Assembly (NCBI GenBank): GCA_028673005.1
Contig: CM054114.1
Coordinates: 26,340,869-26,404,868, forward strand
Reading direction: 5' to 3'
From: Tanypteryx hageni
Lineage: Eukaryota; Arthropoda; Insecta; Odonata; Petaluridae
Length of the DNA: 64,000 nt
Shown piece after piece: positions 1 through 10,047 of the stretch (position 1 is the stretch's first letter; the number at the start of each line of letters is the position of its first letter). Below the pieces are notes generated by a model. It saw only the letters and a program-made list of their open reading frames with translations, did not search any database and was not told the origin of the DNA. The position numbers were made by a program, and so were the translations under genes.

Positions 1-477
1 TTATGCAGGGTGTTATTAGTTGAAGCACTTTTATTGCCCCTCTCAAAATAATCATATACCTCACACCATATTCATAACCAAAAACACATACCTACATGAT
101 TTAGACTAGCACTTACCGGTACACAGCAGTTTTTGATTTGTTCACTATTTCTAATGCAGCAAATCGAATGCTCTGTGATTTGTTTAATATTAAGTAATCA
201 TTATAAATGCACCGGCCACGCGTCAAATATCTTGCTTAATTTTCGAAATAAATTAATCAAAACCATTATTAATATAGTAATTTGCATTAAACGGCGCAAT
301 AAAATTTGCAAACAAAACGATTTTTTTAATGTATGCATAAAATATCTTGCTATTTGTAATGTGAAGTTGTTCTTCATCACAATGCAATGGAGTCGTTCCA
401 GATTTCAAATTTCTTTGCTCCTTGTTTCATTTGTTTTATATTTAGGAGAAACTTTTCAGGTAAAATTTCAGTTTTTC
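1..477. other. AT-rich non-coding DNA
   Basis: I see no recognisable gene, RNA or repeat boundary. A 142-codon frame at 133-561 has low-complexity hydrophobic composition and no motif. I treat it as chance, apart from its last part, which lies in the direct repeat starting at about 478. Confidence 0.5.
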
Positions 478-665
478 TTCTCCATGCGTTTGTTTCATTG
501 TATGCTTAGTGCAAATGCACTTGAAAGCTCGAGTCCAACAATGCAAAAATCTGAGATCTGAGGAAACTCCTTTTTGAAATGTTGAATAATCTGAGAAAAT
601 CTAATCTAAACTTAAAATCGATGGTAACAATAAAAATCTCCCTTTCTTTCTACATGAAATAGTGT
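478..665 (+). repeat. direct repeat, copy 1 (partner 948-1175)
   Basis: This segment aligns with 948-1175. Both begin near TTCTCCATGCGTTT or TCCTTCATGCGTTT, share TGCAAATGCACTTGAA, CCAACAATG/CCCACAATG, TGTTGAATAATC and AAAATC, and end in CTTTCTTTxTAC. Where they align in one frame, the peptides keep the pattern ANALE...PTMxKxE. That could mean a coding origin or simply recent duplication. The copies are about 470 bp apart. No protein family is recognised. Confidence 0.6.
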
Positions 666-947
666 AAATATCGAGGCCAAGTCCCGATCGTAAGTTATGT
701 TAAAATGTTAATGACTAAAGGTCTACACACATCGTATTCTAACCTATAAAGTGTTAATCAAACGCAAAAACGAAAATTTTCCTGATATCGTAGCCATGCT
801 TTTTCGGGAGACGACTATCACTTAAAACCCGCAAAAGTTCGCGCTGAGTATTCAGGCAAAAGATTCGTCGAATTCGAGCCGACCGCTCTTGATTTATTTG
901 CGTTTATACTGGGAGTTGACGTAACTCGAGGCTTAATCGGTTTTTGT

Positions 948-1175
948 CCTTCATGCGTTTTTTTTATTGTAAGCTTAATGCAAATGCACTTGAATACCCG
1001 AATCCCACAATGGAAAAACCCGAGGTGAATAATGCCAGTAACCCTAACGACCTCCTATTTGAACTGTTGAATAATCGAAGAAAATCAAATATATACTTAA
1101 AATATGAGCAAGCACTAATTAAACAACAGTATTGACGGTAAGAATAAAAATCTTCGTTTCTTTTTACGTTAAATG
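948..1175 (+). repeat. direct repeat, copy 2 (partner 478-665)
   Basis: This is the second copy of the duplication described at 478-665, slightly longer because it carries an extra stretch after the shared ATG-rich part. It contains a 63-codon frame at 944-1135 with the same ANALE...PTM pattern. No function is assigned. Confidence 0.6.
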
Positions 1176-1180
1176 GTGAG

Positions 1181-1460
1181 AGGAAGAAAAAGGAGAGAGA
1201 CAGGAGCGAGAAAGAAGAGAGTGAGGGAGGGAGAGATAGATACATAATGGTCTTTATTGGAGTTAGATTAAGACTAGGAAGTTTATTATTCAAGAAAAAG
1301 GGTGAGGGGGAAAGTGAGGGAGAATGAGAGGGAGGTAGAATGGGAGGGAGGAGGATGGGAGAGAGGAAGAAAGAAAAGAATGATGAATGGGAAAGGCCAT
1401 AAATTTAATGATTAATCCACGCATACCCGTCATATTTGAAGGGCAATTACGCTAGTATAC
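1181..1460 (-). repeat. GA-rich dispersed repeat with retroposon-like tail, copy a
   Basis: It matches 61660-61965 in order. The shared parts are a TCTTTATT-AGATTxAGAC block at about 1250-1272, a purine-rich middle, and a conserved end block (ATTAATCCACGCATACCCGT, about 1411-1430) followed by a short hairpin and AATTACGCTAGTA. On the minus strand the first block reads AATAAAGA followed by a TC-rich tail, like the 3' end of a LINE or SINE. The head block on that strand carries a small CCCGTC...GACGGG-type hairpin, with one mismatch in this copy. No reading frame is credible. Confidence 0.6.
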
Positions 1461-3490
1461 ATATAATACATATGTGTAGCATATAAACATATGTAATGGA
1501 AATACATGTTGTGAAAAGGAGAGAGAATATACGAATGAGTGTTCTACAAAATATATGAAAAATAAGGGGTGAAGCGAATTTAAAAATAAAAAATAAACCA
1601 AAATGAAAGAAGAAAGAGTACGGGCAGAGAGAGAGAGAGAGTCCCTTTCCGCCCTCTTTTCCCTTTAATTGAATGCCCCGCGGCATTTGGTTGGCTGGTT
1701 GGCACACAGAGGGTGCTGCATGAGCCCGGCCACCACGGAGAAAAAGGGAATAAATAATCCAGAGGGATAAAAACACGTTCCCAGTCCCTTATCCCCTCCC
1801 CTTCCCTTCTTCGGCTCTCTGCCTGCTGTTTTTTAAACCCGCCTATATAGTGTGTGTGCATTTCGCGAGATTCTTTTTTTCGTTGAAAAAATCTGCTTAC
1901 ACGGCGCAGGAGTACCAGGAAAGTTCTCCGCTAGAGCAGTGCTAAATATTGTAAATAAGACTAGTAGGGATACGAAAATAATATGAAAGTTATTTCTGAA
2001 TAAAGAGTGCCGGAATATCTAGATTCTATATGTATTTTTTTAGATACGGTTTTGTTAGTTTTGATCGCATGGGATATAGGGGTCTTATATGATTATAGGG
2101 TCGGGCAGTCCAACGCACTCGCGTGTGTCTTTATGATGTTTGAAGATATTTTAGGCAGCATCCTAATTTCCACTTACAATATTTCAAAAATAAAAACCTA
2201 AATTAAATTATAGCAGTTCATGTAAAAGTTCGTTCCAGAATAGCTGTCACAATCGTAGGTAAATCGAAGGTAAATAGGATTACACGACGTGTAATAGATT
2301 GATATTCACTAGAATACTTATTCAACCTTCTCATGCGGCGTTTCAAAACTAAATATTTTGGAAAAATGGCAAAAAAACATCCCGGAAATATTTCACCCTC
2401 GTAAACTGTATTCGTGTATACAGAACCTACAACCTCAACTAAATACGGGTAAAACCTCGATCCATCCTTCCCATATGTATCGCTTTCTCTGATGTATCGT
2501 TAACTTTGCATAGTCCTCACAGAAGCTCTGTATAAACAATGCTAACGATAAGACATCGCCCTCGTCGTTTTTCCTTTTGATTTTCTTGACCCTGTACCGC
2601 AATTTTACTCGACTGGTATCCTCTCTCCTCTTCTCTGGATTACAATTTCGACAATATAGTCCAGGCCTATCGAATCTTTTAAGGTCAGCGGACAACTTCA
2701 ACTAAAATATTTCAAGACGCGGGCAACATACAATGTACTTATTCATGTCAACATATTAATATTGCTAAGGAAAGAAATGTATCTAAACAAGAACATTCTC
2801 ACGGACAAGCGAGTTATTTTATTTTTCAGAATCCTCACATGTGATCTGACAATGAATTCCGTCAGCTAGTTTGGTATATAAAGGAACATATTTCTTCCAA
2901 GCTATTCTCATGCTGTCATTAAAAGTTTTCAATTATTTATATCTCGCTCGAAAATATGCGAAATTTGACTGGATCGTCTTGAAAAGGATTAATTTCACTG
3001 AACTTTTATGCGATTTTAAGTCTTGGTTATAGCTTGGAACTTAGATTCGCTGGCAGCATTGAAGTAACTCGTGGGCAGCATGCCGTGCGCAAGCTATGGG
3101 TCGGACAAACATGATATAGTCTCTTATACCTACTCTTAATTCTTTTAAAATATAAATTAGGACAACTGAGATTAAAAATCTCTAAAAAATTTAGAAAGCT
3201 GAATAACCGTCCTTTCTACAGAATCCGTTGACCTCGCTTAAATTCATGTGAAGATAAATCGTTCGTCAGACGAAGATGTCAGTACGAGATATCTCGGAGT
3301 TGACACTTGGTGAACCAGAATGTCACCTCGAGTTCATATCTTATTCGACGCGCACGGTTTTCGTCTTGCTCTGTTTGCCTAGTTACGTTACGTTACTTGG
3401 CGTTAATTCTTTTTTATTTCTAAATAATTCAAGAAAGAACTATCGAGCTCGTCTTAGGTCTGAAACAAAAATCAATAAATGGCGCAATAT
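1461..3490. other. unassigned AT-rich DNA
   Basis: No gene is supported. There is a short (GA)n run at about 1626-1640. The segment at 3431-3475 (CTATCGAGCTCGTCTTAG) resembles 18080-18125, so part of this stretch is dispersed repeat. Frames of 60-110 codons on both strands lack motifs. Confidence 0.5.
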
Positions 3491-3501
3491 ACATTGCACA
3501 A

Positions 3502-4507
3502 ACTTTCTCATATACGTATATAAGTTTGGTCTCACTACACTCTTTGCTCCGAAATTAACTCTGCGTGTTTGGCAATTCACTGCCAATTATGTTAATAATG
3601 CGTAGCAACAGAACCAAAGCGACTGACACCAGCAGCCTCTCACATATATCACTGTTCACTAACAAAAGCGTGGCGTTAAAAAAAGTACGGAATTTTAGAC
3701 TAGGGAATCCCAGGGTTCACTCGATTACGCGTGCGCTGAGCGTCTTGTACGGAAATAATGCTACTGGACGATATACAGTGACTTTTTTGGGACATATGGC
3801 TTAGTTAATATTATTTGTGATATCAGGTTGTACGTTTGGATGGATTTTAATGGAAATCCCTATAGCCATTTTTGAGTAAATCGAATTTAGTTTCAAAATA
3901 TCCAAGAATAAAGTACCCTTAATTTTTGCGCAATATCCTTCATCTCATCAGAGTGCCTATTATATATGATATTATCCACAAATGTGAGATATCATTCGAT
4001 TTAGTTTAACCGTTTAGGCTGTAGTAAGATTTTGAGTGGATCGCCGCTGAGGCGTGGCGTCATAGGGCTTAGGTAAGGTAGCTTAGCGCACATTTTAATG
4101 TCACTGGACGCCAAGAGAGACATATATGGCTTAGGCAGTATTACTTGTGACATCAGGCTCAACGATTGGTTTGATTTTAATCAAATTCCTTCTAGCCATT
4201 TTTGAGTAAATAAAATTTTTCTAAAAATCGCCAAGAATAAACTACCCTTTATTTTTGTGCAATATCAGTTTTACGAAAAAATAGTCTGCAAAAGATGATA
4301 TGTTGCACAAATGCGAGATATCATTCGATTTTATGTACGCGTTTGGGCCCTAGAACGGCGAACAGACCGACAGACAGACGGCATGGCAAAAACCACTTTT
4401 ATGGACTCAGGGGCACCTAAAACGTGTATTTCCATCAAAATTTCGAAGTCGAATTTTTTCACGATAACAATACTTTCTCAAAATATGTACTACGTACATG
4501 AGAAAGT
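3502..4507 (+). mobile_element. ACTTTCTC-ended non-autonomous element, copy 1
   Basis: The element starts with ACTTTCTCATATACGTA and ends with the near complement TACGTACATGAGAAAGT, giving inverted ends of about 17 bp over 1006 bp. It is homologous in inverse orientation to 32699-35390, including the stretch around 3600-3700, repeated blocks ending in TTTTTGAGTAAAT, and a GACAGACAGACGGCATGGCA block near 4370. The right end forms a hairpin (TACTTTCTC...GAGAAAGTA, 4470-4508). No transposase frame is present. No clear target duplication was found, and CATTGCACA just outside the left end is shared by other copies, so the true boundary may lie slightly further out. The superfamily is unknown. Confidence 0.65.
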
Positions 4508-4782
4508 AAAAATCTGATGTGGCCACCATATGACTTTCTCCATACCTGTAATATTTCTAAAACATTCCAAATGGGTCAAATGTTAATAAATACTTTGAAG
4601 GAAGCGCGAGGAAAAGTCAAATACCTAACTAAGACGTAACTAAGCGTAAATAAAAGTGTTTATAAAGCTAGCCTCTACGTAGTTTGGCGGTGGTCGCTAA
4701 AAAATATGGTTTTTAAAACATCTCTTAAATAATGCATTATATGGGAAAATGTTTCGAACAAAGTTGTAGAAAATTAAATATC
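4508..4782. other. unassigned spacer, 3' junction of the Tx1-like LINE
   Basis: This is AT-rich sequence between the ACTTTCTC element and the broken RT end of the LINE. It includes GTTTCGAACAAAGTTGTAG at about 4751-4769, which lies where the LINE should continue, so the 3' part of the LINE has been lost or replaced here. Confidence 0.4.
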
Positions 4783-6983
4783 CTACACTAGATTGAGTTT
4801 TGCGCCTGAGATTTTGGAGTATTCCTCCAGTAGGTGTGATAAGATTGGGAATCCACGATCACTTCCAATGAATATTAAAAGATCATCAGCGTAGCCTGAC
4901 ACTATGTATTCAGGTGAGTCTCTCGAGAATGACAATCCACACCCAAGTAGTTTCTTTTTCATAGTTGCCAATAATGGTTCGATGCTCAGAGAGTATAGTA
5001 GCCCTGACATAGGGCAGCCTTGTCGGATTCCTTTCCTCATTTTGAAGGGTGCTAATAGTTTTCCAGGAGTCTTGATCGTTATTTCTGCATCCGAATAAAG
5101 AATTTTTATTGCTTCTATGAATTTATTTGGCAATCCAATGATTTCGAGGGTTTTCCACAGGAAGGAATGCGATACTTTATCGAACGCCTTTTGTTGGTCT
5201 ATTGATATTATTGCGATTGGCAACTTCTTTGAGGAGGCTACGTGGAAGAGGTCGTCGACCAACCTTATGTTGTCGTGTATGGTTCTTCCCGGAATACAGT
5301 AAGATTGTTCGTCTCCGACCACATCAGACACGATATTCCTTAATTTATTCGAAAGACATTTAGCGATGATTTTATAATCTGTATTGCACAAGGATATCGG
5401 TCTCCAGTTGGCTATATTTTCGCGGTCGCCTTTTTTAGGGATTAACCTTAAGGCCGTTCTTCTCCACGAGATCGGAACCGATCCTACTTCGAGGCTGCTA
5501 CTCCAGACACGATGGATATCTTTAGCCAATATATTGCTAAATACCTGGTAGAATTCAGTGGTTAATCCATCAGTTCCGGGGGATGTCGTTCTACTAAGAC
5601 ACGAGATGGCAGATTTTAGTTCATCCATTGTAATTATAGGGTCAAGCTCAGTTTTTCTTTTCTCACGAAGAGAAGGGATTTGCGCTTGAGCAAGGAAATT
5701 GTCGGCTCCTTCTAAAATATCCTTATCATAATTTTGTCTGAAATGCTCTCTCAAGTATTTGTCTATGGCTTTCTCGTCGCTCATTTTGTTTCCATCAGGT
5801 GTTGTCAAAATGCTTATGTAATCTTTTTTAACGTTGTTTCCTTGTTCCAGTGAAAAAAGAAAGCGCTGGGCGCATCGCCTTCTTTCAGAAACCGACTGCG
5901 TTTTTCGAGGACACTTTTGGATGCCAAACGTCTTTCGATTGCTCTGAGTTCGGCTTTTCTTTCTATTAGTAGAGGGCTAAGTAGAGGGTTTTTTGCTATT
6001 ACTTAGGAGAGGTGGTCAACTTCGTCTCTCTTTTTTTTAGGTGGAAGTGAGACGACTCATTTTTGTTAGCTTTTATGCATTCGGTTACTAGCAGTTTGGT
6101 TTCAACTTTTCCAGCATCCCACCAGGAGGAGAGCGAGACAAATTCATCTTCCTGAGATTTCCAAAAATTCCAGAAGTGTTTAAAATACTTCTTAAAAGAT
6201 TCATCTTTTAGCAAGTACTTAGGGAAGGTCCAATATGCGGGCCTTCTTCTTCTTTCTTCTATGTTGATTCTCGTCAAGACAGCGGAGTGGTCTGTAAAGC
6301 CACATATGATATGGGTGCTGTCGAGAAGATTACTTTTTTGTCTCTTATTTAGAAAAATTTGATCTATCCGAGAAGCCGTTATCTGGTTTAGTCGTGATCC
6401 AAAGCGTGTATATTCAATTTGATCTGGGTGTAGGTTCCTCCACGAGTCTATTAGTTTGTGTCGATGGCAAATGTGGGCCAGTCGGCTGGAAGCACGTGCG
6501 TTATGCTCTCTCTTTGATTGGCGGTCCAGAAGCGGATTAAGCGTTGTATTCAAATCCCCTCCAATAATGGGTATTACGTTAGTCCAGGAGTTCAGGTTCG
6601 ACAGCAAATCATTAAGTGTCCTTTCTGCACGCCCTGGGTGATTAAGACAATGAATGTTGTACAACATATATTTGTTTCCATTTAATGTGAATTTCAGGGC
6701 GCCAAGTTGACCTGGTTCAATTTCCAACGGAAAAATCTACGCAGAAGGCAGCTTTTGACACGACAAACATAAGGCTGGAGCCTCTAGCGCTCCCGGGTGA
6801 GTGGAAAATAATGATATTCTTCTTCCACTCTCTCCAGTCGAATGATTTAGGATATTTGATGTTTGTTTCCTGGATGAGAGCTAAATCGGTTTTGTATTTA
6901 CGTAAAAAATCCAGTAAAACTCGACGATCTATTTCGGACGCAATCCCACCAACGTTTAGCGTTAAAAGTTTTAATTCCATCAT
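4783..6983 (-). pseudogene. Tx1-like ORF2 relic: APE endonuclease plus reverse transcriptase
   Basis: ORF2 would nick target DNA and reverse transcribe the element RNA. The ATG at 6983 is chosen because it begins MELKLLTLNVGGI, the usual start of an APE endonuclease. The endonuclease keeps LALIQETN, IIGGDLNTTL, SRIDQIFLN and TDHSAVLTRI, so its catalytic set looks present. There is one frameshift at about 6720-6730 and a second at about 5850-5860, after FLKEGDAPSAFFFH. The RT frame (about 5853 to 4783) keeps SPGTDGLTTEFY, LIPKKGD...NWRPISL, SIDQQKAFD and SGYADDLLIF. It ends at SGAKLNLV followed by a stop, without the C-terminal domain. ORF2 starts 84 nt after the ORF1 stop. Confidence 0.85.
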
Positions 6984-7067
6984 AAACTACGAAATATTAA
7001 TAAAGCGACGAGTATTTTGTTCAAGCAGTGATGTGTTTTTCTATATCGGTTCATCCGAAGAATCAGA

Positions 7068-7181
7068 TTAGATTTTTCCGGGTTTTCTTCCTTGAGAAAA
7101 TTTTGGTCTTTTTAACTGCTCGCGTAAGGCAGGTAAGTCTTCTGTGAACGATTGGCATATTTTTACCCTTTTCCTTCTTTT
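7068..7181 (-). pseudogene. C-terminal piece of Tx1-like ORF1
   Basis: About 37 residues (KRRKRVKICQ...RKPGKI) in an open frame end at a TAA at 7070-7068. They lie upstream of ORF2 and downstream of the CR1-like insertion, so I read them as the detached C-terminus of the ORF1 at 10048-11307. The sequence is basic, as expected for an RNA-binding tail. Joining the two pieces across the insertion leaves a one-base frame discrepancy, attributable to decay or an imprecise junction. Confidence 0.65.
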
Positions 7182-10043
7182 GTTGTACATCTACATCTAC
7201 ATCTACATATTACCCTGCAAGTCACCTTGACGGTGGATGGCAGGGGGTGCCGCGCACCAAGTTCCTAACTAATTATTATTCACTGTTATCTATTGTGGTC
7301 ACGTATTGTCCTAGGGAAAAAGGACTCCTTATACCTCTCCGTCCTACTATCTATTTCGCGAATCTTGTCGTCATTATCCCTCCGTCCGATATACGTTGGT
7401 TGTCGAATAATATCCTTCATTTCATTTACGAATATCTCCGACCTATATTTATCTAGAAGTTTAAGTCTCGCCTGTAATCTACGATCTTTCAACGATGGCC
7501 AACTCAACTCATCAATGAGTAACGTAACGCTCTGTTTTTTATCGTAATTCTTTTTCACGAATCTAGCTGCTCGCCGCTGTATTTTTTCTAAATCCTTTAT
7601 GAGTCCCCTCTGATATGGATCCCAAACCGCTGCTGCGTATTCCATTTGAGGTCTAACCAACGATAAATAACAGGATTCTCTCACCTTTTCCGTGCTTTTC
7701 CTGACTATCCTACGCACAAAAGCCAACTTCTTATTTGCCGCACCTATCACTCGTCTTATGTGGGTGTCCCAAGACAGGTCACGATTCAAGGTTACCCCGA
7801 GGTATTTCACGGATTCCGAAACAGGAATGATCTCACCATCTATCGAGTAGGTAAACACGGACGATGGGCTTCTAGATTTCCAAAAGTTTAGAACGTTACT
7901 CTTTTTCTGATTGATTTCTAGCTGCCATTCCTTGCACCAAACAGATAACGCATCCAGATCATCCTGAAGCTGACGATGGTCGCTAGGACCACTAATTTCT
8001 CTATAGACTACGGTGTCATCCGCAAAAAGCCTGATATTACTTTTTACAACTGAGCTGATGTCGTTTATATAAAGCAAGAAAAGCATAGGTCCGATCACAC
8101 TACCCTGCGGCACTCCAGAGACTACATCTGCCACACTCGAGGACTTACCATCGATGACTACTTTTTGTTTTCTATTCCAAAGGAAAGCGCGAACCCAGTT
8201 AATGACTTTAACATTAACGCCAAGATTTCCCAATTTTAATAACAACTTACGGTGGGGAACCTTGTCAAAAGCTTTTCTAAAATCAAGGAACACTGCATCG
8301 ACCTGCTTATTATTTTCGCCGCATGATAAAACATCATTCACAAACAGACCGAGTTGGGTGTCACAGGATCTACCTTTTCTGAAGCCATGTTGACAGCTGA
8401 CTAAGAGCGATCTACTCTCAAGATAACGCATTGTGTTGCTAACAATAATGTGCTCCAAAATCTTACATGATAATGATGTTAGAGAAATCGGCCTATAATT
8501 TTCGGGGTTTTCTTTGTCACCTCCCTTATGAATGGGTGTGACGTGTGCTAGTTTCCAATCATCAGGAACCTCACAGAGGGTAAGAGATTTCTCGAAAACT
8601 ATCCGAAGGAAGGGAGCTATATCTTCTGCTAGTTCTTTTAATACACGCGCGGGAATTCCTTCTGGTCCAGGATTTTTGTTGGGCTTTATCGCACTCAGTT
8701 GCTTCGCTATTCCTGCCTCAGAGATTTTAATATTATCCATTCGAGTACATCCATCGGGAATAAGATTATCTTTAAGTATATTTCCACCTGCCGTGAACGC
8801 CTTCGCGAAGTAAACGTTTAGTAGATTAGCTTTATCCTCCCCATCGTGAAGGATGTCTCCGGAATCACATCGCAGGGAGGGTATTGAAGGACCCACTCCC
8901 TTGACTTCTCTTACATAGGACCAGAACGCTTTTGGATCCTCCTTCAATTTTGTATTTAATACCTCATTCCGGAAGGTGTTAAATGCGTTACGCATAGTTT
9001 TTCTCGCTAGTACGCGGGCACTGTTATACTCATGGACTATAGCTGTGCGATACTCATCGGAAGCGGTGGTAGGTATGTTTTTCAATTTTGCGTGGCTACG
9101 CCTCTGTCGTCGTAAGGCAATCCTGACTTCCTTATTAAACCAACGAGGTTCTTTCTTATCAGATTTTAACTTACTGGGGATAAATCTATTGATACCTCTT
9201 CCTAGTATATTCTTAAATAATAACCATGATGGCTCCATACCTAATCGTTCTGTCTTTTCACGATAACTGACAAAGGTACTTTTAAGATGTAAGCTGAAAC
9301 TTTTAAAGTCGGCCTTGGCGAAAGCGTATACATTCCGAAGAGGCTTAGGATGTCTTTTGAGCTTTAATTCGCACTCCGCATACACAGCTCGATGGTCGCT
9401 AAGTCCCTCCTCTGTGGATACCTTAGTTATCCTATGCGGGATGTTAGAAGCAAGCAAGTCGAGAACATTGCCCGAACGCGTGGCTTTTTGTACCATCTGG
9501 ATTAAGGAATATTCATGAAACGTGTCAATTAAGGCTTCACACGATTCGCGTTCTTTACCTCCCGTAACGAAACATAGGTTTTCCCAATCGATTGACGGTA
9601 AGTTAAAATCGCCTCCAATTATCACGTAACCGTCGTTCATAATAGATCTAAGCTCGGCTAATTGCCTCTCTAAACTTAAAATATAATCAACTTTGGCATT
9701 AGGTGGTCTGTAAAATGAGCATAAATATATCTTTTTCGAATTATCCTTACCTAGGCGGCACCACACGCTCTCGGTCGTTTCATCGATAATAGGGATCTGA
9801 CAACTATCGTACTTTTCACTTATTGCCAAAAATACTCCGCCACCTATTCTATTGGCGCGGTCTTTTCTGTATACTCTATAGCTTTTCGGAAAAATTTCTT
9901 GGCTAGCGATATCTTCAGTGAGCCAACTTTCCGTACCTATAACTACATCCGCATGCAACGTGCGAATTACGTGTTCGAGTTTGGCAGACTTCCTACGAAT
10001 GCTGCGGCAGTTTAAAACTATAATATTTAATTTCTCGTAGATC
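7182..10043 (-). mobile_element. CR1-like LINE, 5'-truncated, inserted in Tx1-like ORF1
   Basis: A 2.86-kb element runs from the first residues of an APE endonuclease to a short 3' UTR and a (GATGTA)n-type tail at 7186-7209. ORF1 and the 5' UTR are missing, as in most CR1 copies. Flanking TCTTTT hexamers (7176-7181 and 10044-10049) may be a target duplication, but they are short and low in complexity. The 3' UTR (7285-7210) is GC-rich and could fold. It lies in the same orientation as its host LINE and is clearly younger, because its frame is intact while the host has several lesions. Confidence 0.85.
7186..7209 (-). repeat. short tandem tail of the CR1-like LINE
   Basis: On the plus strand this is TACATC repeated and ending in TACATA. 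On the minus strand it is the TGTAGA-type repeat that ends the element instead of poly-A. CR1-group LINEs typically end in short tandem repeats used in target-primed reverse transcription. Confidence 0.75.
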
Positions 10044-10045
10044 TC
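7286..10045 (-). CDS. CR1-like endonuclease-reverse transcriptase (open frame, N-terminus truncated)
   Basis: This is a single uninterrupted frame. It is open from about 10045; numbering here starts at a TTG at 9958 (890 codons), but the protein really begins upstream with EKLNIIVLNCRSIRRK, the start of the APE endonuclease. The endonuclease (to about residue 225) keeps VIGTESWL, IIGGDFNLPS (about 115) and LSDHRAV (about 187). The RT (about 420-720) keeps NPGPEGIP, PIHKGGD...NYRPISL, QHGFRKGRSC, AVFLDFRKAFD, GVPQGSVIGPMLF (about 615) and RLFADDTVVY (about 647). The C-terminal segment has LVRPQMEYAAAVWDP and KIQRRAARFV, typical of CR1/L2-like elements. No stop or frameshift is seen, but the 5' truncation means no promoter and no ORF1. 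Confidence 0.88.
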   Translation of the reverse strand, partial: EIYEKLNIIVLNCRSIRRKSAKLEHVIRTLHADVVIGTESWLTEDIASQEIFPKSYRVYRKDRANRIGGGVFLAISEKYDSCQIPIIDETTESVWCRLGKDNSKKIYLCSFYRPPNAKVDYILSLERQLAELRSIMNDGYVIIGGDFNLPSIDWENLCFVTGGKERESCEALIDTFHEYSLIQMVQKATRSGNVLDLLASNIPHRITKVSTEEGLSDHRAVYAECELKLKRHPKPLRNVYAFAKADFKSFSLHLKSTFVSYREKTERLGMEPSWLLFKNILGRGINRFIPSKLKSDKKEPRWFNKEVRIALRRQRRSHAKLKNIPTTASDEYRTAIVHEYNSARVLARKTMRNAFNTFRNEVLNTKLKEDPKAFWSYVREVKGVGPSIPSLRCDSGDILHDGEDKANLLNVYFAKAFTAGGNILKDNLIPDGCTRMDNIKISEAGIAKQLSAIKPNKNPGPEGIPARVLKELAEDIAPFLRIVFEKSLTLCEVPDDWKLAHVTPIHKGGDKENPENYRPISLTSLSCKILEHIIVSNTMRYLESRSLLVSCQHGFRKGRSCDTQLGLFVNDVLSCGENNKQVDAVFLDFRKAFDKVPHRKLLLKLGNLGVNVKVINWVRAFLWNRKQKVVIDGKSSSVADVVSGVPQGSVIGPMLFLLYINDISSVVKSNIRLFADDTVVYREISGPSDHRQLQDDLDALSVWCKEWQLEINQKKSNVLNFWKSRSPSSVFTYSIDGEIIPVSESVKYLGVTLNRDLSWDTHIRRVIGAANKKLAFVRRIVRKSTEKVRESCYLSLVRPQMEYAAAVWDPYQRGLIKDLEKIQRRAARFVKKNYDKKQSVTLLIDELSWPSLKDRRLQARLKLLDKYRSEIFVNEMKDIIRQPTYIGRRDNDDKIREIDSRTERYKESFFPRTIRDHNR

Positions 10046-10047
10046 TT

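Noticed and set aside
4311..4517. 68-codon frame RRTDRQTDG...KISKSNFF
   Set aside because: It is a translation of the GACAGACAGACGG repeat block, found also on the opposite strand at 32722-32967. It is not a conserved protein.
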